A stretch of 38,472 nucleotides of DNA from Rhodovibrionaceae bacterium (GTDB lineage Bacteria > Pseudomonadota > Alphaproteobacteria > Kiloniellales > DSM-21159): NCBI GenBank assembly GCA_028282405.1, contig JANQIA010000494.1, positions 1-38,472 of the forward strand, written 5' to 3'. The position numbers were made by a program, and so were the translations under genes. The notes beneath the pieces are model-generated. The model saw only the letters and a list, made by a program, of their open reading frames with translations. It ran no database searches and had not been told where the DNA came from. Numbering within the stretch: position 1 is the stretch's first letter; the number at the start of each line of letters is the position of its first letter. Shown in pieces: positions 23,238 through 32,208 of this stretch.

Positions 23238-23672
23238 CTAGCCGCCGACGATCTCGACCAGCTCGACGTCGAACACCAGGTCCTTGCCGGCCAGCGGATG
23301 GTTCGCATCCAAGGTCACCGTGTCGTCGGAGACCTTGCTGACCGTCAGTACCATGGTGCGACCGTCGTTCGACGTGGCCTGGAGCTGGCCGCCCAAGGTG
23401 AGATCGAGATGGTCGGGCAATTCCGAGCGCGCCACTTCGTGCACGTTGGCCTCTTGATAGGGGCCGTAGGCGTCCTCCGCCGGAATCGTAGCGGTCAGCG
23501 TATCGCCGACGGCCATGCCGAGAATCTGCTGCTCCAACCCGGGTATGACCTGGCCTTGGCCAAGCTGAAACTCCAAGGGCTCGCGCCCCTCGGAACTGTC
23601 GAACTGGGCTCCGTCGGTGAATTTCCCGGTGTAGTGAATACGAACCGTGTCGCCAGTCTTGGCAGTGCTCAT
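23238..23672 (-). CDS. FKBP-type peptidyl-prolyl isomerase, SlyD-like
   Basis: The 144-residue cytoplasmic protein matches SlyD/FkpB-type isomerases that speed proline cis-trans steps in folding. Visible are V-R-I-H-Y-T-G-K, the F-D-S-S-E-G loop, P-L-E-F-Q-L-G-Q-G-Q-V-I-P-G-L-E, and an inserted-flap region. V-T-L-D-A-N-H-P-L-A-G-K precedes the last strand. It lacks the metal-binding His/Cys tail of E. coli SlyD. ATG 23672 is chosen as the point where homology begins. It converges on the secretion operon and stands alone. Confidence 0.88.
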   Translation of the reverse strand: MSTAKTGDTVRIHYTGKFTDGAQFDSSEGREPLEFQLGQGQVIPGLEQQILGMAVGDTLTATIPAEDAYGPYQEANVHEVARSELPDHLDLTLGGQLQATSNDGRTMVLTVSKVSDDTVTLDANHPLAGKDLVFDVELVEIVGG

Positions 23673-23815
23673 AGCGTCGCCTCTTGGGTTGTCTCTAGAT
23701 ACGACAAAACTGGCGACCGACCTCGGCAAGCCGACAGAATCGCAGCCAGCCTTCGCTGGATAATGGTCGAGTTTACCATAGGGGCCGAGTCCCTGTCATC
23801 CGCCGCCCGGCTGCG

Positions 23816-24403
23816 TCAGGCGTCCCGGATCAGCGGCAGGAGGTCGCGGAACTCCGGGGTCGCGGCGCACTCTAGCCACTCGAAGAGCACCATCTCCGTG
23901 GTGACCCGCGCGGCACCCGCTGACTGCAGGCGCTCAAGCCCGGCCGACTTGTCGGCTGCCCGGCGGGAACCGCAGGCGTCTTCAATCATCGCCAGACGCC
24001 AGCCACGCGATAGTATCTGCATTGCGGTCTGCAGCACGCAGACGTGGGTCTCGGTGCCGAGAATGATGAACTCGTCTCGGCCGGCTTGCGCCAGTTCCTG
24101 GCAGGTCTCTTCCACCGTCGGCTCGCCGAGGGCGCCGAAGGTCGTTTTCTCGAGAAGGCGCGCCGGCTTCAATGCGTCCTGCAAGTCGGCGACCGTATGG
24201 CCGAGTCCGGCCGGATACTGCTCGGTCACCAGTATCGGCACGCCGAGGCGTTCGGCCGCCAGCATCAGGCGCTTGGCATTCGCCAAGACGGCCTCCACGC
24301 CGTCGATGGCGGGCGCCAGCCGCTCCTGGAGGTCGATCACCACGAGGACGGAGCGATCGCGCGCGAGCAAATGGGGCCGGTTGGTGAGAGACAAGCTTTG
24401 CAT
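23816..24403 (-). CDS. isochorismatase-family cysteine hydrolase
   Basis: The 195-residue protein has the family's catalytic triad in context: Asp in V-V-I-D-L-Q-E-R, Lys in L-E-K-T-T-F, and Cys in G-T-E-T-H-V-C-V. The fold covers isochorismatases, nicotinamidases and YcaC-like hydrolases that cleave amides or vinyl ethers. The E-x-H-V-C-V form and length are closest to YcaC/isochorismatase-domain proteins of unknown substrate. It diverges from the glycosyltransferase gene across about 100 bases. Confidence 0.85.
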   Translation of the reverse strand: MQSLSLTNRPHLLARDRSVLVVIDLQERLAPAIDGVEAVLANAKRLMLAAERLGVPILVTEQYPAGLGHTVADLQDALKPARLLEKTTFGALGEPTVEETCQELAQAGRDEFIILGTETHVCVLQTAMQILSRGWRLAMIEDACGSRRAADKSAGLERLQSAGAARVTTEMVLFEWLECAATPEFRDLLPLIRDA

Positions 24404-24502
24404 GGCTGTGAGCTTGCATCTGTCCGGCGACAGCGCAAGCCTCAACGACATCGTGGCAAGCAACCGATGTCTTCGTCTTCTCTGGCGTGAAGCGACGATG
24501 TG

Positions 24503-25570
24503 ATGGCGCTGCAGAAAGCTCCTCTGCGCCTCTTGGCGCGCTGTCACCAGCTTCGGCCGAGCGGTGCGCCGATCATGCTGTTCAGCCTGCTGGAAAGGCT
24601 GGTTCAGCGGCATCGTGTGACGATGTTGGTTTCCGACACGCCCGATCCCGCTTTTGTAGAGCGCTACCGGGACATCGGGGTCACGCTGGCAGACGGGGCG
24701 CACCTTGGGGAGTACGACGTCTTCCTGGTCAACACCTTGCTTGGCGCGCCTTGGATCCTCCAAGCGAAGGACAGGGTGCCGACGGCCTGGTGGATTCACG
24801 AAGCCGCCTTTGGGCTGGGGTTCATCAAGGCGGGCGCGGCGGATGAAGCCGCCTTCGAAGCCGCAACGCGGGTGATCTTTCCGTCGGACTGGCAATCCAG
24901 GGAGCTGTTCCGGCCCTGGCTCGCAAAGGCCTCCTGGTCGGTCGTGCCGACGGCCATCCCGCCGGTCCCCCGCCTCGAGCGACGGCGGGGCGACGATGGC
25001 CGCTTTCGCTTGCTGCATATCGGTCTGGTCGAATCGCGCAAAGGACAGGACCTGACGATCAAGGCGCTGCTGGAGCTCAAAGACCCAAGCTTGGAACTAC
25101 GCTTCGTCGGCCCGGACCACGGCAAATGGGCGGGACAGGTCAAGCGCTCCATTGCGCGCTTTCCGAGGACCGCGCGCCAGATCACCTGGTGTGGCCAGCT
25201 ATCGCCGGAACAGGTGCAGCAGGAGATTGCCGATGCGGATGCCTTGGTCTTTCCCTCGCGGGACGATCTCTTCGCGCTCGTGGTGTTGGAGGCCATGAGC
25301 CACGGCGTGCCGGTCATCTGCTCGCGGTACGGGGCCCTGGCCGATGGGCTGGTCCACTGTGAAGAGGCTCTGCTGGTAACGCCTGACGATCCCACGTCGC
25401 TGGCACGGGCCATCCGTCAGTTGCAGCAGGAGCCGGGATTGCGGAAGCGATTGGTGAAGAACGCCCGGACCCGGGTGCTGAGCAAGCGGACCTACGACGA
25501 CTTTGTCGCCGCCATGGAAGCTGAACTTTACGCCGCTATCGACGATTTCCAGAGAGGGGCCACCGCCTGA
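24503..25570 (+). CDS. glycosyltransferase family 4-like protein
   Basis: This 355-residue GT-B enzyme has an acceptor-side N-terminal domain. The nucleotide-sugar C-terminal domain shows H-I-G-L-V-E-S-R-K-G-Q-D, V-F-P-S-R-D-D-L-F-A-L-V-V-L-E-A-M (the E-x7-E region) and G-V-P-V-I-C-S. It would transfer a sugar during cell-surface glycan synthesis; donor and acceptor are unknown. ATG 24503 is chosen, with GTG 24500 possible. No other glycan gene is adjacent, though the wzz-like gene is in the same window. Confidence 0.85.
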   Translation: MALQKAPLRLLARCHQLRPSGAPIMLFSLLERLVQRHRVTMLVSDTPDPAFVERYRDIGVTLADGAHLGEYDVFLVNTLLGAPWILQAKDRVPTAWWIHEAAFGLGFIKAGAADEAAFEAATRVIFPSDWQSRELFRPWLAKASWSVVPTAIPPVPRLERRRGDDGRFRLLHIGLVESRKGQDLTIKALLELKDPSLELRFVGPDHGKWAGQVKRSIARFPRTARQITWCGQLSPEQVQQEIADADALVFPSRDDLFALVVLEAMSHGVPVICSRYGALADGLVHCEEALLVTPDDPTSLARAIRQLQQEPGLRKRLVKNARTRVLSKRTYDDFVAAMEAELYAAIDDFQRGATA

Positions 25571-25701
25571 TATCTGTCATGCGGTTTGTCCGTCTGGTGA
25601 GCTGCTTCCGGCCTGTCTAGACTACCGCTCAGTTTCGCAGTCGGCGTGCCGGTTCGGCATGGACCGGCAGTTCTGTCCGACGGCGAGGGCGGAGGCCCGC
25701 T

Positions 25702-26934
25702 TTGACCATCGATCTGACGGAAGCTCAGGCTCGGCCGCGCTGGGGCGCGGTGGCGTTGCTGGCGATGGGCCAGACAGTCGCCTGGGCCGGCCTCTACTAT
25801 GTCTTCGCCGCGATGCTCCTGACCTGGGAGCAGGCGCTGGGCTGGGCCAAAACCGAACTCACCTTGGGCCTGATGGCAGCAGTCCTTGTGGCAGCGGCCT
25901 GCGCCCCCTTGATCGGTCGGCTGATCGACGCCGGCAAGGGGCGTTGGGTGCTCGGGCTCGGCACCTTGAGCGGGGCTGCCGCTCTGGCCCTGCTCTCGAC
26001 GGTCGACAATAGCCTTACCTTCGTTGCCATCTGGATGGTCATCGGCCTGGCCCAAGCGGCCAGTCTGTACGAGGCCTGCTTCGCCTTCGTGACGCGCGTG
26101 ACTGGTGACATGGCGCGCGCGGCAATCACCCGCATCACGCTCGTGGCCGGATTGGCCTCGGCGATCGCTTTCCCGGCCGGGGCCGTGCTGGCCGACGCGC
26201 TCGGCTGGCAGGGCGCTGTCTTGGTCTTTGCCGCGGTCGTCGCCGTCGTGGGCGCGCCTCTGCAGTTCTTCGGCGCCACCTTGTTGCAGCGATATGCAGC
26301 GACGCCGCCGCCGAAGTTGAAGCGAACCGAAGAGCGCGCCGCGGTCCGGGCGGCGCGCATGCGGCCGGAGTTCTGGCTGATCGCCATCGCCTTTCCGATG
26401 ATGGCCCTCAACCACGGCATCATGCTGAACCACTTCATCCCGATGCAGGTGGAGCGGGGCATCACCGAGGCCATGGCGGTCACGGCCGCCTCCGTCATCG
26501 GACCCATGCAGGTGATCGGCCGGCTGGCCATGGCGCGGCTCGAGCATCGCCTTGGCGCGCTCAGCATCAGCATGCTCGCCTTCGGCGGGGTAAGCTGCGC
26601 GGCACTCCTCCTGCTGGCAGCCGGTGCCGCGCCGCTCTTGGTCTTCGCCTTCGCCGCGATGCAGGGGGCTGCCTACGGCGTCACCAGCATCTTGAAACCG
26701 GTGGTGACGGCGGAGTCTCTCGGCCGGGCCGCTTTCGGCGCAATCGCCGGTTGGCTCGCTTTGCCGTACCTCGCTGGCTACGCCCTGGCGCCGCACCTGG
26801 GGGCCATCCTGCGAGAGACCGGCAACTACGATCTGGTCATTGTCGCCGCGGCGAGCATGGGCGTGATCGGTCTGCTGTGCATCCTGGCGCTCTGGTGGCT
26901 GCGGCGCAGCCGTTCAGGCAGCACGGGCGGCTAG
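25702..26934 (+). CDS. major facilitator superfamily transporter
   Basis: The 410-residue membrane protein has about 12 hydrophobic segments in two six-helix halves, separated by a basic loop near 200-220 (K-L-K-R-T-E-E-R). A loop motif P-L-I-G-R-L-I-D-A-G-K-G-R after the second helix corresponds to the MFS G-x-x-x-D/G-R-x-G-R pattern. Substrate is unknown. It begins with TTG, supported by GGAGG six bases upstream. Its 3' end overlaps the convergent dehydrogenase by 21 bases, so the pair may influence each other's expression. Confidence 0.85.
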   Translation: MTIDLTEAQARPRWGAVALLAMGQTVAWAGLYYVFAAMLLTWEQALGWAKTELTLGLMAAVLVAAACAPLIGRLIDAGKGRWVLGLGTLSGAAALALLSTVDNSLTFVAIWMVIGLAQAASLYEACFAFVTRVTGDMARAAITRITLVAGLASAIAFPAGAVLADALGWQGAVLVFAAVVAVVGAPLQFFGATLLQRYAATPPPKLKRTEERAAVRAARMRPEFWLIAIAFPMMALNHGIMLNHFIPMQVERGITEAMAVTAASVIGPMQVIGRLAMARLEHRLGALSISMLAFGGVSCAALLLLAAGAAPLLVFAFAAMQGAAYGVTSILKPVVTAESLGRAAFGAIAGWLALPYLAGYALAPHLGAILRETGNYDLVIVAAASMGVIGLLCILALWWLRRSRSGSTGG

Positions 26935-29337
26935 GCCGCGCATCCTGTGGCCGGCCGGATCGAAGGCGGCGCGGAGCGTCACCCGTCCCGGCCAGCGCTG
27001 GCCGGCAATGTCGAGCTCGACGCTTGCACCTTCCACGCGCGCTTCGGCGTGATGCAGATTGGCGATCGCGAGCGGACGTTCGATGCGGTAGCCGAAGGCG
27101 GCCGAGGTGGTCATGCCGACCATCTTTCCGTCGAACACCACCGGCTCTCCGCCATGCGGCACGGCCTCCAGGTCGTCGAGCAAGGCGGTGACGATCCGGC
27201 AGGCCTCCCCGGCGTCGCGCTGGCGCTTAAGCGCTTCGCGGCCGATGAAGTCGCTGTCCCAATCCACGGCAAAGTCCAAGCCGGCCTGCAGCGGCGAGAT
27301 GTCCGTGTCGAGATCGTGGCCGTAGGCGAGAAAGCGCTTTTCGATGCGCATGGTGGTCTGGGCGAAGAGGCCTGCAGGCTGCGCGCCGAAGGACGCCAGC
27401 GCGTCATAGATGCGCTCGGCATCGCTGGCCTTGCAGGTGATTTCCCAGCCGGCCTCGCCGACATAGGACAGACGGACAGCGGTGATCGGCGCGCCGACAA
27501 TCTCTGCTGAGCAGGAATGGAAGTAACGTAAGGAGTTCAATTCGCTGGCGCCGGCCTGCTCGACGGCTCTGGCGGCGTCCGGACCCATCAGACCGAGAAC
27601 GGCATAGTCTTCGCTGCGGTCCCGCAGGGTGACTTGCTCGCCGTCGAGATGGCGCCGGAGCCAGGCCATGTCCCGGTGCACGGCGGTGCTGCCGACGTAG
27701 AGGCGGTAGTGGTCTTCGGCGAGGCGCAAAGCAGTGAGGTCGCTCTCCATGCCGCCATCCGCGTTGAGCAGCGCCGTGTAGATCGCGCGGCCCGGTGAAC
27801 GCGCCATCCCGTTGGCGCAGAGCCGGTTCAGAAAACGTTCGGCATCGCGGCCTTCCACCTCGATCTTGCCGAAGCTCGAGAGATCGAAGAGGGCGGCATG
27901 CCGATGGGCCGCCTCGACCTCTTGGCCGACAGCCTCGAACCAGTCGGGTCGGCCGAAGGTCATGCGCGGCTCGGCCTGCCTGCCGAAGTACAGCGGTCTT
28001 TCCCAGCCGTAGACCTGGCCGAAATGGGCCCGCGCGTCCTGCCATCGGGCATGCAGCGGCAGGTGCCGCAGATTGCGGCTGCTGACCCACTGCCGACCCG
28101 GGTAGGCGATCTCGAAGTGTTTGCCGAGCACCTCCGGCACGCGCTCGGCGAGGGCGACCGCATCGTTGAAGCAGCCGGGAAAGCGCTTGGGGTCGGCCTC
28201 ATGCAGGTCGAAGGGCGTCCGCCCGTGGGCGATGGTCTTGGCCAGCGCCATGCCCGCGCCGCCGCCGGTGGCAACGCCGACGGAGTTCATGCCGCAGCCC
28301 AGAAAGAGCCCCTCGGTCTCAGCGGTCTCGCCGAGCAGGAACGAGCCGTCCGGGGTGAAGCTCTCGGGTCCGTTGAGCAGCGTCTTGACCTCCGCCGTCT
28401 CCAGCACCGGCAGGCGGTGGAGGGCGTTGAGCATCATGGGCTCGAAGTGATCCCAGTCTTCCGGGAGGAGCTGGAAGGCGAAGTCCTCGCCCAGCCGCTC
28501 CGGATCAATGGCTTTGCCCAAGGGCTCGAAGCAACCGACCAGGAGGCCGCCCGAGTCATCCCGGATGTAGAGATGGCTGTCGTGGTCGGACAGCGTCGGC
28601 AGGTTGCCGCTGATGCCCTCGATGGGCTTGGTCAGCAGATAGAAGTGCTCGCAGGGCCAGATCGGAACGGCGGCACCTGCCATGGCGGCGGCCTTGCGGC
28701 TCCATAGGCCTGTGCACAAAGCGACCGCATCGCAGCGGATGGTCCCCTGCGGGGTCTCGACGCCGGCGATCTTTCCATCGCGCGTCAGGATTCCGGTGAC
28801 CGGCGTATCCTCGAAGACCTTCGCCCCGCGTGCCTTGGCGCCTTTGACCAGCGCGGCGCAGAGATCGGAAGGGCTGACGCGGCCGTCGTCCGGCGACCAT
28901 ACGGCGCCGAGCACGTCGTCCGCATTCATCGCCGGCCAGCGTTCTTTGGCTTCGCCTGGGGAGATGGAGCTTGCCCGCAGGCCGAAGAGCTTCGCCAGGG
29001 CTTCCTGTCGCCGGATGTGGGTGAGCCGGTCTTCGCTGGTGGCAATGGACAGCGAGCCCTTGTTGATCCAGCCGGTCGCCTGCCCGGTCTCTTCTTCCAG
29101 GCGTGCATAGAGCGACACGGAGTAGCGAATGAGCTCGGTGAGATTGCGGCTGGAGCGCAGCGCGCGCACCTGCGCCGCCGAGTGCCAAGTGGTGCCGGAG
29201 GTGAGCTTGTTGCGTTCCAGCAGGAGGGCGTCCTGCACGCCCTCCTCGGCCAGGTGGTAGAGCGTCGAGCAGCCCATGACGCCACCGCCGATGACGACAA
29301 CAGAAGCGTGGGAGGGCAGGGCGCTGTTCGGGCTCAT
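26914..29337 (-). CDS. dimethylglycine/sarcosine dehydrogenase-like FAD oxidoreductase with GcvT domain
   Basis: This 807-residue protein has an N-terminal FAD-binding domain (V-V-V-I-G-G-G-V-M-G-C-S, then E-R-N-K-L-T-S-G-T-T-W-H-S-A-A). The His after T-T-W is where related enzymes attach FAD covalently. An oxidase-like domain and a linker follow. The C-terminal GcvT-like folate-binding half starts near 480 (F-D-L-S-S-F-G-K-I, then Y-V-G-E-A-G-W-E-I). Relatives demethylate N-methylated glycines and pass the one-carbon unit to tetrahydrofolate. The exact substrate is unknown; dimethylglycine, sarcosine or a similar methylamine fits. It diverges from an RpiR regulator. Confidence 0.85.
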   Translation of the reverse strand: MSPNSALPSHASVVVIGGGVMGCSTLYHLAEEGVQDALLLERNKLTSGTTWHSAAQVRALRSSRNLTELIRYSVSLYARLEEETGQATGWINKGSLSIATSEDRLTHIRRQEALAKLFGLRASSISPGEAKERWPAMNADDVLGAVWSPDDGRVSPSDLCAALVKGAKARGAKVFEDTPVTGILTRDGKIAGVETPQGTIRCDAVALCTGLWSRKAAAMAGAAVPIWPCEHFYLLTKPIEGISGNLPTLSDHDSHLYIRDDSGGLLVGCFEPLGKAIDPERLGEDFAFQLLPEDWDHFEPMMLNALHRLPVLETAEVKTLLNGPESFTPDGSFLLGETAETEGLFLGCGMNSVGVATGGGAGMALAKTIAHGRTPFDLHEADPKRFPGCFNDAVALAERVPEVLGKHFEIAYPGRQWVSSRNLRHLPLHARWQDARAHFGQVYGWERPLYFGRQAEPRMTFGRPDWFEAVGQEVEAAHRHAALFDLSSFGKIEVEGRDAERFLNRLCANGMARSPGRAIYTALLNADGGMESDLTALRLAEDHYRLYVGSTAVHRDMAWLRRHLDGEQVTLRDRSEDYAVLGLMGPDAARAVEQAGASELNSLRYFHSCSAEIVGAPITAVRLSYVGEAGWEITCKASDAERIYDALASFGAQPAGLFAQTTMRIEKRFLAYGHDLDTDISPLQAGLDFAVDWDSDFIGREALKRQRDAGEACRIVTALLDDLEAVPHGGEPVVFDGKMVGMTTSAAFGYRIERPLAIANLHHAEARVEGASVELDIAGQRWPGRVTLRAAFDPAGHRMRGLAARAA

Positions 29338-29372
29338 AGGGCGTTTTCCCGTTGCTCGCCGATGTTACATAT

Positions 29373-29398
29373 GTTTTACGTTATGAGTATCGCAAAAC
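29373..29398. promoter_or_regulatory. inverted repeat, candidate RpiR operator
   Basis: GTTTTACG (29373-29380) and CGCAAAAC (29391-29398) are complementary except for one base, around a 10-base centre. They lie in the roughly 100-base gap between the divergent dehydrogenase and regulator genes. A further ACATATGT palindrome lies just to the left near 29367-29374. Confidence 0.4.
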
Positions 29399-29437
29399 GA
29401 ATAAGACAAACGCGATCGCTTGAACAGGGAGAAACTG

Positions 29438-30316
29438 GTGGCCGAGGCCTCGATCCGAGATCAGGTCGTGGAGCGCTTTCCGGCGCTCAGTCCGCAGTTG
29501 AAGCGGGCGGCCCAGTTCGTCCTCGATTATCCCGACGAGATTGCCACGCGCTCGCTGCGCCAAGTCGCCCGCGAGGCCGAGCTGCCGCCGCCGACCTTTT
29601 CGCGCCTTGCGCGGGCCATCGGCTACGAGAGCTACGATGCCATGCGCGAGCTTTGCCGGGGCGAGATTCGCAAGCGCAAGTCGCGCTTCGCCGACAAGGC
29701 GCTGGACCTGCTTCAGACGGAAGGCGGCAGGCCGTCTGGGCAGCAGAACCCTTTTGTGGTGCGGCAGGCGGCGGCGGCTATATCGAATGTCCAGGCGCTG
29801 CTGGAGACCATCGACATCAAGGCGCTGGAGACGGCGGCGCGCAAGCTGGCGCGCGCCCGCAAGGTGGTCGTGATCGGCAGTCTCAGCGCCTATGCCTTCG
29901 TGGACTATGTCTCCTACATCGCGGCCTTGGCGCTGCCCAACTGGCGGGTCGCGGGGCGGAGCGGCTCCAGCCTGGCCTCGGCCGTGGTCGAGCTCGGCAA
30001 GAGAGACGCGGTGCTGGTGATGACCCACGAGCCCTATTCGGCACGCTCGGTCCGTGCTGCCCGCTTTGCTCGCGATCAGGAGGCGCACGTGGTCGGCATC
30101 ACCGACGGCGCCCAATCCCCGGTGGCGGCGATTGCCAACAGCCTGTTTTTGGTTTCCACTGACAGCCCGCAGTTTTTTCCCTCGCACGTGGCTGCGCTGG
30201 TGCTGCTCGAATCGCTGATGGGCATGGTGGTGCGCGAGAATGGCGCCGCCGCCCAGCAGCGTATAGCGGCGGTGGAACGAGAGAATTACGTGCTTGGGGA
30301 ATACTGGCAGGATTAG
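29438..30316 (+). CDS. RpiR/MurR-family transcriptional regulator
   Basis: The 292-residue protein has an N-terminal HTH_6 domain (L-S-P-Q-L-K-R-A-A-Q-F-V-L, then S-L-R-Q-V-A-R-E-A-E, T-F-S-R-L-A-R-A-I-G-Y). A C-terminal SIS domain (about 125-260) would normally sense a phosphorylated sugar or similar ligand. GTG 29438 with AGGGAGA just upstream is preferred over TTG 29420. It lies upstream of, and points into, an amino-acid ABC transporter operon and is divergent from the dehydrogenase, so it probably controls both. Confidence 0.85.
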   Translation: MAEASIRDQVVERFPALSPQLKRAAQFVLDYPDEIATRSLRQVAREAELPPPTFSRLARAIGYESYDAMRELCRGEIRKRKSRFADKALDLLQTEGGRPSGQQNPFVVRQAAAAISNVQALLETIDIKALETAARKLARARKVVVIGSLSAYAFVDYVSYIAALALPNWRVAGRSGSSLASAVVELGKRDAVLVMTHEPYSARSVRAARFARDQEAHVVGITDGAQSPVAAIANSLFLVSTDSPQFFPSHVAALVLLESLMGMVVRENGAAAQQRIAAVERENYVLGEYWQD

Positions 30317-30345
30317 CTGCCGCAAAAAAATGGGAGAGCGGAATA

Positions 30346-31188
30346 ATGAAAAAGCTGCTTAAGACAGGTGTCGCGAGTGTTGCCCTCTTGGCGGCCACCT
30401 CGGTTGTTGCCTATGCCGCGCAGTGCACCAACGATACTTGGAACAAGGTGATGGAGCGCGGCAAGATCGTCGTCGGCGTCAAGGCAGACTACAAGCCTTG
30501 GGGCTTCCGCAGCGAAAACGGCGACATCGTCGGTATGGAAGTCGACATGGCCCAGGACGTGGCCGATGCCATGGGCGTCGATCTCGATCTGGTCGCGGTG
30601 CAATCCTCCAACCGCATGCAGTTCCTGGAGCAAGGCAAGATCGACCTGATGATTGCCACCATGTCCGACCGCGAGGACCGGCGGGAGATCGTCGGCATCG
30701 TGCAGCCGAACTACTACACTTCCGGCACCAACATTATGTCGCCCAAGGCGCTCAGCCTGACGAGCTGGGAGCAACTCGAAGGCAAGCCGGTCTGCGGCAA
30801 GCAGGGTGCCTTCTACAACCAGATCGTCGAAGAGCGCTACGGCGCCGAGATCGTCGCCTTCGTCGGCAATGCCGAGGCCAAGCAGGCCCTGCGCGACAAG
30901 AAGTGCATCGCCTGGGTCTACGATGACTCCTCGATCATGTCGGATCTCTCATCCGGCAACTGGGACGACTTCGAGATGCCGTTGGCGTCTGAGGACGACA
31001 ACCCCTGGGGCTTGGCCGTTGTGCGTGACGAGCAGGACTGCGTTTTCGGTCGCTTCATGTCCGGCATGCAGTACAACTGGCATCAGTCGGGCCGCCTTAT
31101 GGAGCTCGAAGAGAAGTGGGGCATCCAACCCACCGCCTACCTCAAAGAGCGGCACGATCACTACTCGGATTGGATGGCCGACAAATAA
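30346..31188 (+). CDS. polar amino-acid ABC transporter, periplasmic binding protein
   Basis: The 280-residue product has a signal peptide (to about residue 24) and the family-3 binding fold: G-K-I-V-V-G-V-K-A-D-Y-K-P-W-G-F, E-V-D-M-A-Q-D-V-A, Q-F-L-E-Q-G-K-I-D-L-M-I-A-T-M, and a late D-D-N-P-W-G-L-A-V. It would capture an amino acid or a related compound for the permeases that follow. It is the first transporter gene after the RpiR regulator, 29 bases away, with a GGGAGAG site. A 258-base spacer with palindromes separates it from the permeases, a common way to make more binding protein than membrane parts. Confidence 0.9.
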   Translation: MKKLLKTGVASVALLAATSVVAYAAQCTNDTWNKVMERGKIVVGVKADYKPWGFRSENGDIVGMEVDMAQDVADAMGVDLDLVAVQSSNRMQFLEQGKIDLMIATMSDREDRREIVGIVQPNYYTSGTNIMSPKALSLTSWEQLEGKPVCGKQGAFYNQIVEERYGAEIVAFVGNAEAKQALRDKKCIAWVYDDSSIMSDLSSGNWDDFEMPLASEDDNPWGLAVVRDEQDCVFGRFMSGMQYNWHQSGRLMELEEKWGIQPTAYLKERHDHYSDWMADK

Positions 31189-31214
31189 GCGGGTGAGGCC
31201 GCGAGGGCGCCTTT

Positions 31215-31291
31215 GCTAGTATCCCGAATCGGAAGTTCGTACGATTATGCGCCGAGTCCGAAGCGAACTTCGGATTCGAAAGGACGCTAGC
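31215..31291. repeat. inverted repeat A in the transporter spacer
   Basis: The left arm 31215-31239 pairs with the right arm 31264-31291. The inner 15 bases (CGAATCGGAAGTTCG at 31225-31239) match the complement of CGAACTTCGGATTCG with one mismatch, and the outer GCTAG ends also pair, with a 3-base bulge. Confidence 0.75.
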
Positions 31292-31306
31292 AACTCCATG
31301 AGTCTG

Positions 31307-31378
31307 GTGTGGTTTTCGGTTTTGATGTTCTTAGAAGAAGGTGGCGGAATAGCCATACGAACTTCAAAACCGCCACAC
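31307..31378. repeat. inverted repeat B in the transporter spacer
   Basis: The left arm 31307-31330 pairs with the right arm 31358-31378. GTGTGG and CGGTTTTGA pair with the complementary CCACAC and TCAAAACCG, with a 4-base bulge in the left arm and one mismatch, around a 27-base loop. Confidence 0.75.
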
Positions 31379-31446
31379 TAGAGGCGTCCTTTCTTTTCCA
31401 GTTGTGTTGAGTTGCCGCGGTGGCGGCAGGGGGGCTTGAGGGAGCG

Positions 31447-32208
31447 ATGCTGGAGTACTTCCGGGCGTTCTTCATCCAGCTTGCGGAGGACTATCCGCGC
31501 TGGAACTTCATTTTCTTCTATGACGAACGGCAATGGGATCGCGTCGTCGAGGGCCTTTATTACACCTTGATGCTCTCGATCGCCTGCGTCATCGCCTCGG
31601 TCGTTATCGGTATCGTCGGCGCCTGGGCGCAGGGCTCGCCGGTCAAGTGGCTGCGTGCCCTGGTGCAGGGCTATATCCAATTCTTCCGCAACACGCCGCC
31701 TTTCGTGCAGCTGCTGTTCTTCTATTTTGCGCTTGGGCAATTCACGCCGACCTATTCGCCCGACGGCTGGCTCGAGTACCCCATCATCTCCAACGTCGGC
31801 TGGGCGATCATCTCGCTGAGCTTCTTCGCCGGCGCCTTCAACGTGGAGATCTTCCGCGCTGGCATCGAGGCCGTGCCGGAGTCGACCCAGGAGGCGGCGT
31901 CCTCGCTCGGCTTCACGCGGCTGCAGACCTACGTCGAGGTGGTGTTGCCCCTGGCCTTCCGCGTGTCGCTGCCGTCGCTCAACAACAACCTGGTCAACCT
32001 GGTGAAGACCACCACGCAGGCCTTCGCCATCGCCGTGCCGGAACTGCTCTATCAAAGCGTCAGCATCTGGAACGACTTTCCCAGCGCGCAGTACCCGACC
32101 ATGCTGATGCTCTTCGTGGTTTACATCGGGCTGGTCGGTGTCCTGGTGCTCGGCATGCACCGCTGGGAGAAGGCGACGCGCATCCCGGGCTATGGAGTGG
32201 GCGCATGA
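31447..32208 (+). CDS. polar amino-acid ABC transporter permease 1
   Basis: The 253-residue inner-membrane protein has about five membrane segments and the HisM/GlnP-type pattern: Y-T-L-M-L-S-I-A at the first helix of the domain, F-F-R-N-T-P-P-F-V-Q, and the EAA loop E-A-A-S-S-L-G-F-T-R-L-Q that docks on the ATPase. ATG 31447 with GAGGGAG just upstream is chosen. Its TGA overlaps the next gene's ATG, coupling the two permeases, which should form a heterodimer. Confidence 0.9.
   Translation: MLEYFRAFFIQLAEDYPRWNFIFFYDERQWDRVVEGLYYTLMLSIACVIASVVIGIVGAWAQGSPVKWLRALVQGYIQFFRNTPPFVQLLFFYFALGQFTPTYSPDGWLEYPIISNVGWAIISLSFFAGAFNVEIFRAGIEAVPESTQEAASSLGFTRLQTYVEVVLPLAFRVSLPSLNNNLVNLVKTTTQAFAIAVPELLYQSVSIWNDFPSAQYPTMLMLFVVYIGLVGVLVLGMHRWEKATRIPGYGVGA

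Larger units (their letters stand above)
31189..31446. other. non-coding spacer with nested palindromes inside the transporter operon
   Basis: No gene is visible. The spacer holds two long imperfect inverted repeats and a perfect 10-bp pair (31278-31287 with 31384-31393) that spans the second repeat. It probably folds into stable RNA hairpins between the binding-protein and permease messages. Confidence 0.7.

Noticed and set aside
25528-26796. Leftward 422-codon frame opposite the MFS transporter
   Set aside because: It is a hydrophilic His/Gly/Arg-rich shadow of a clear 12-helix transporter.
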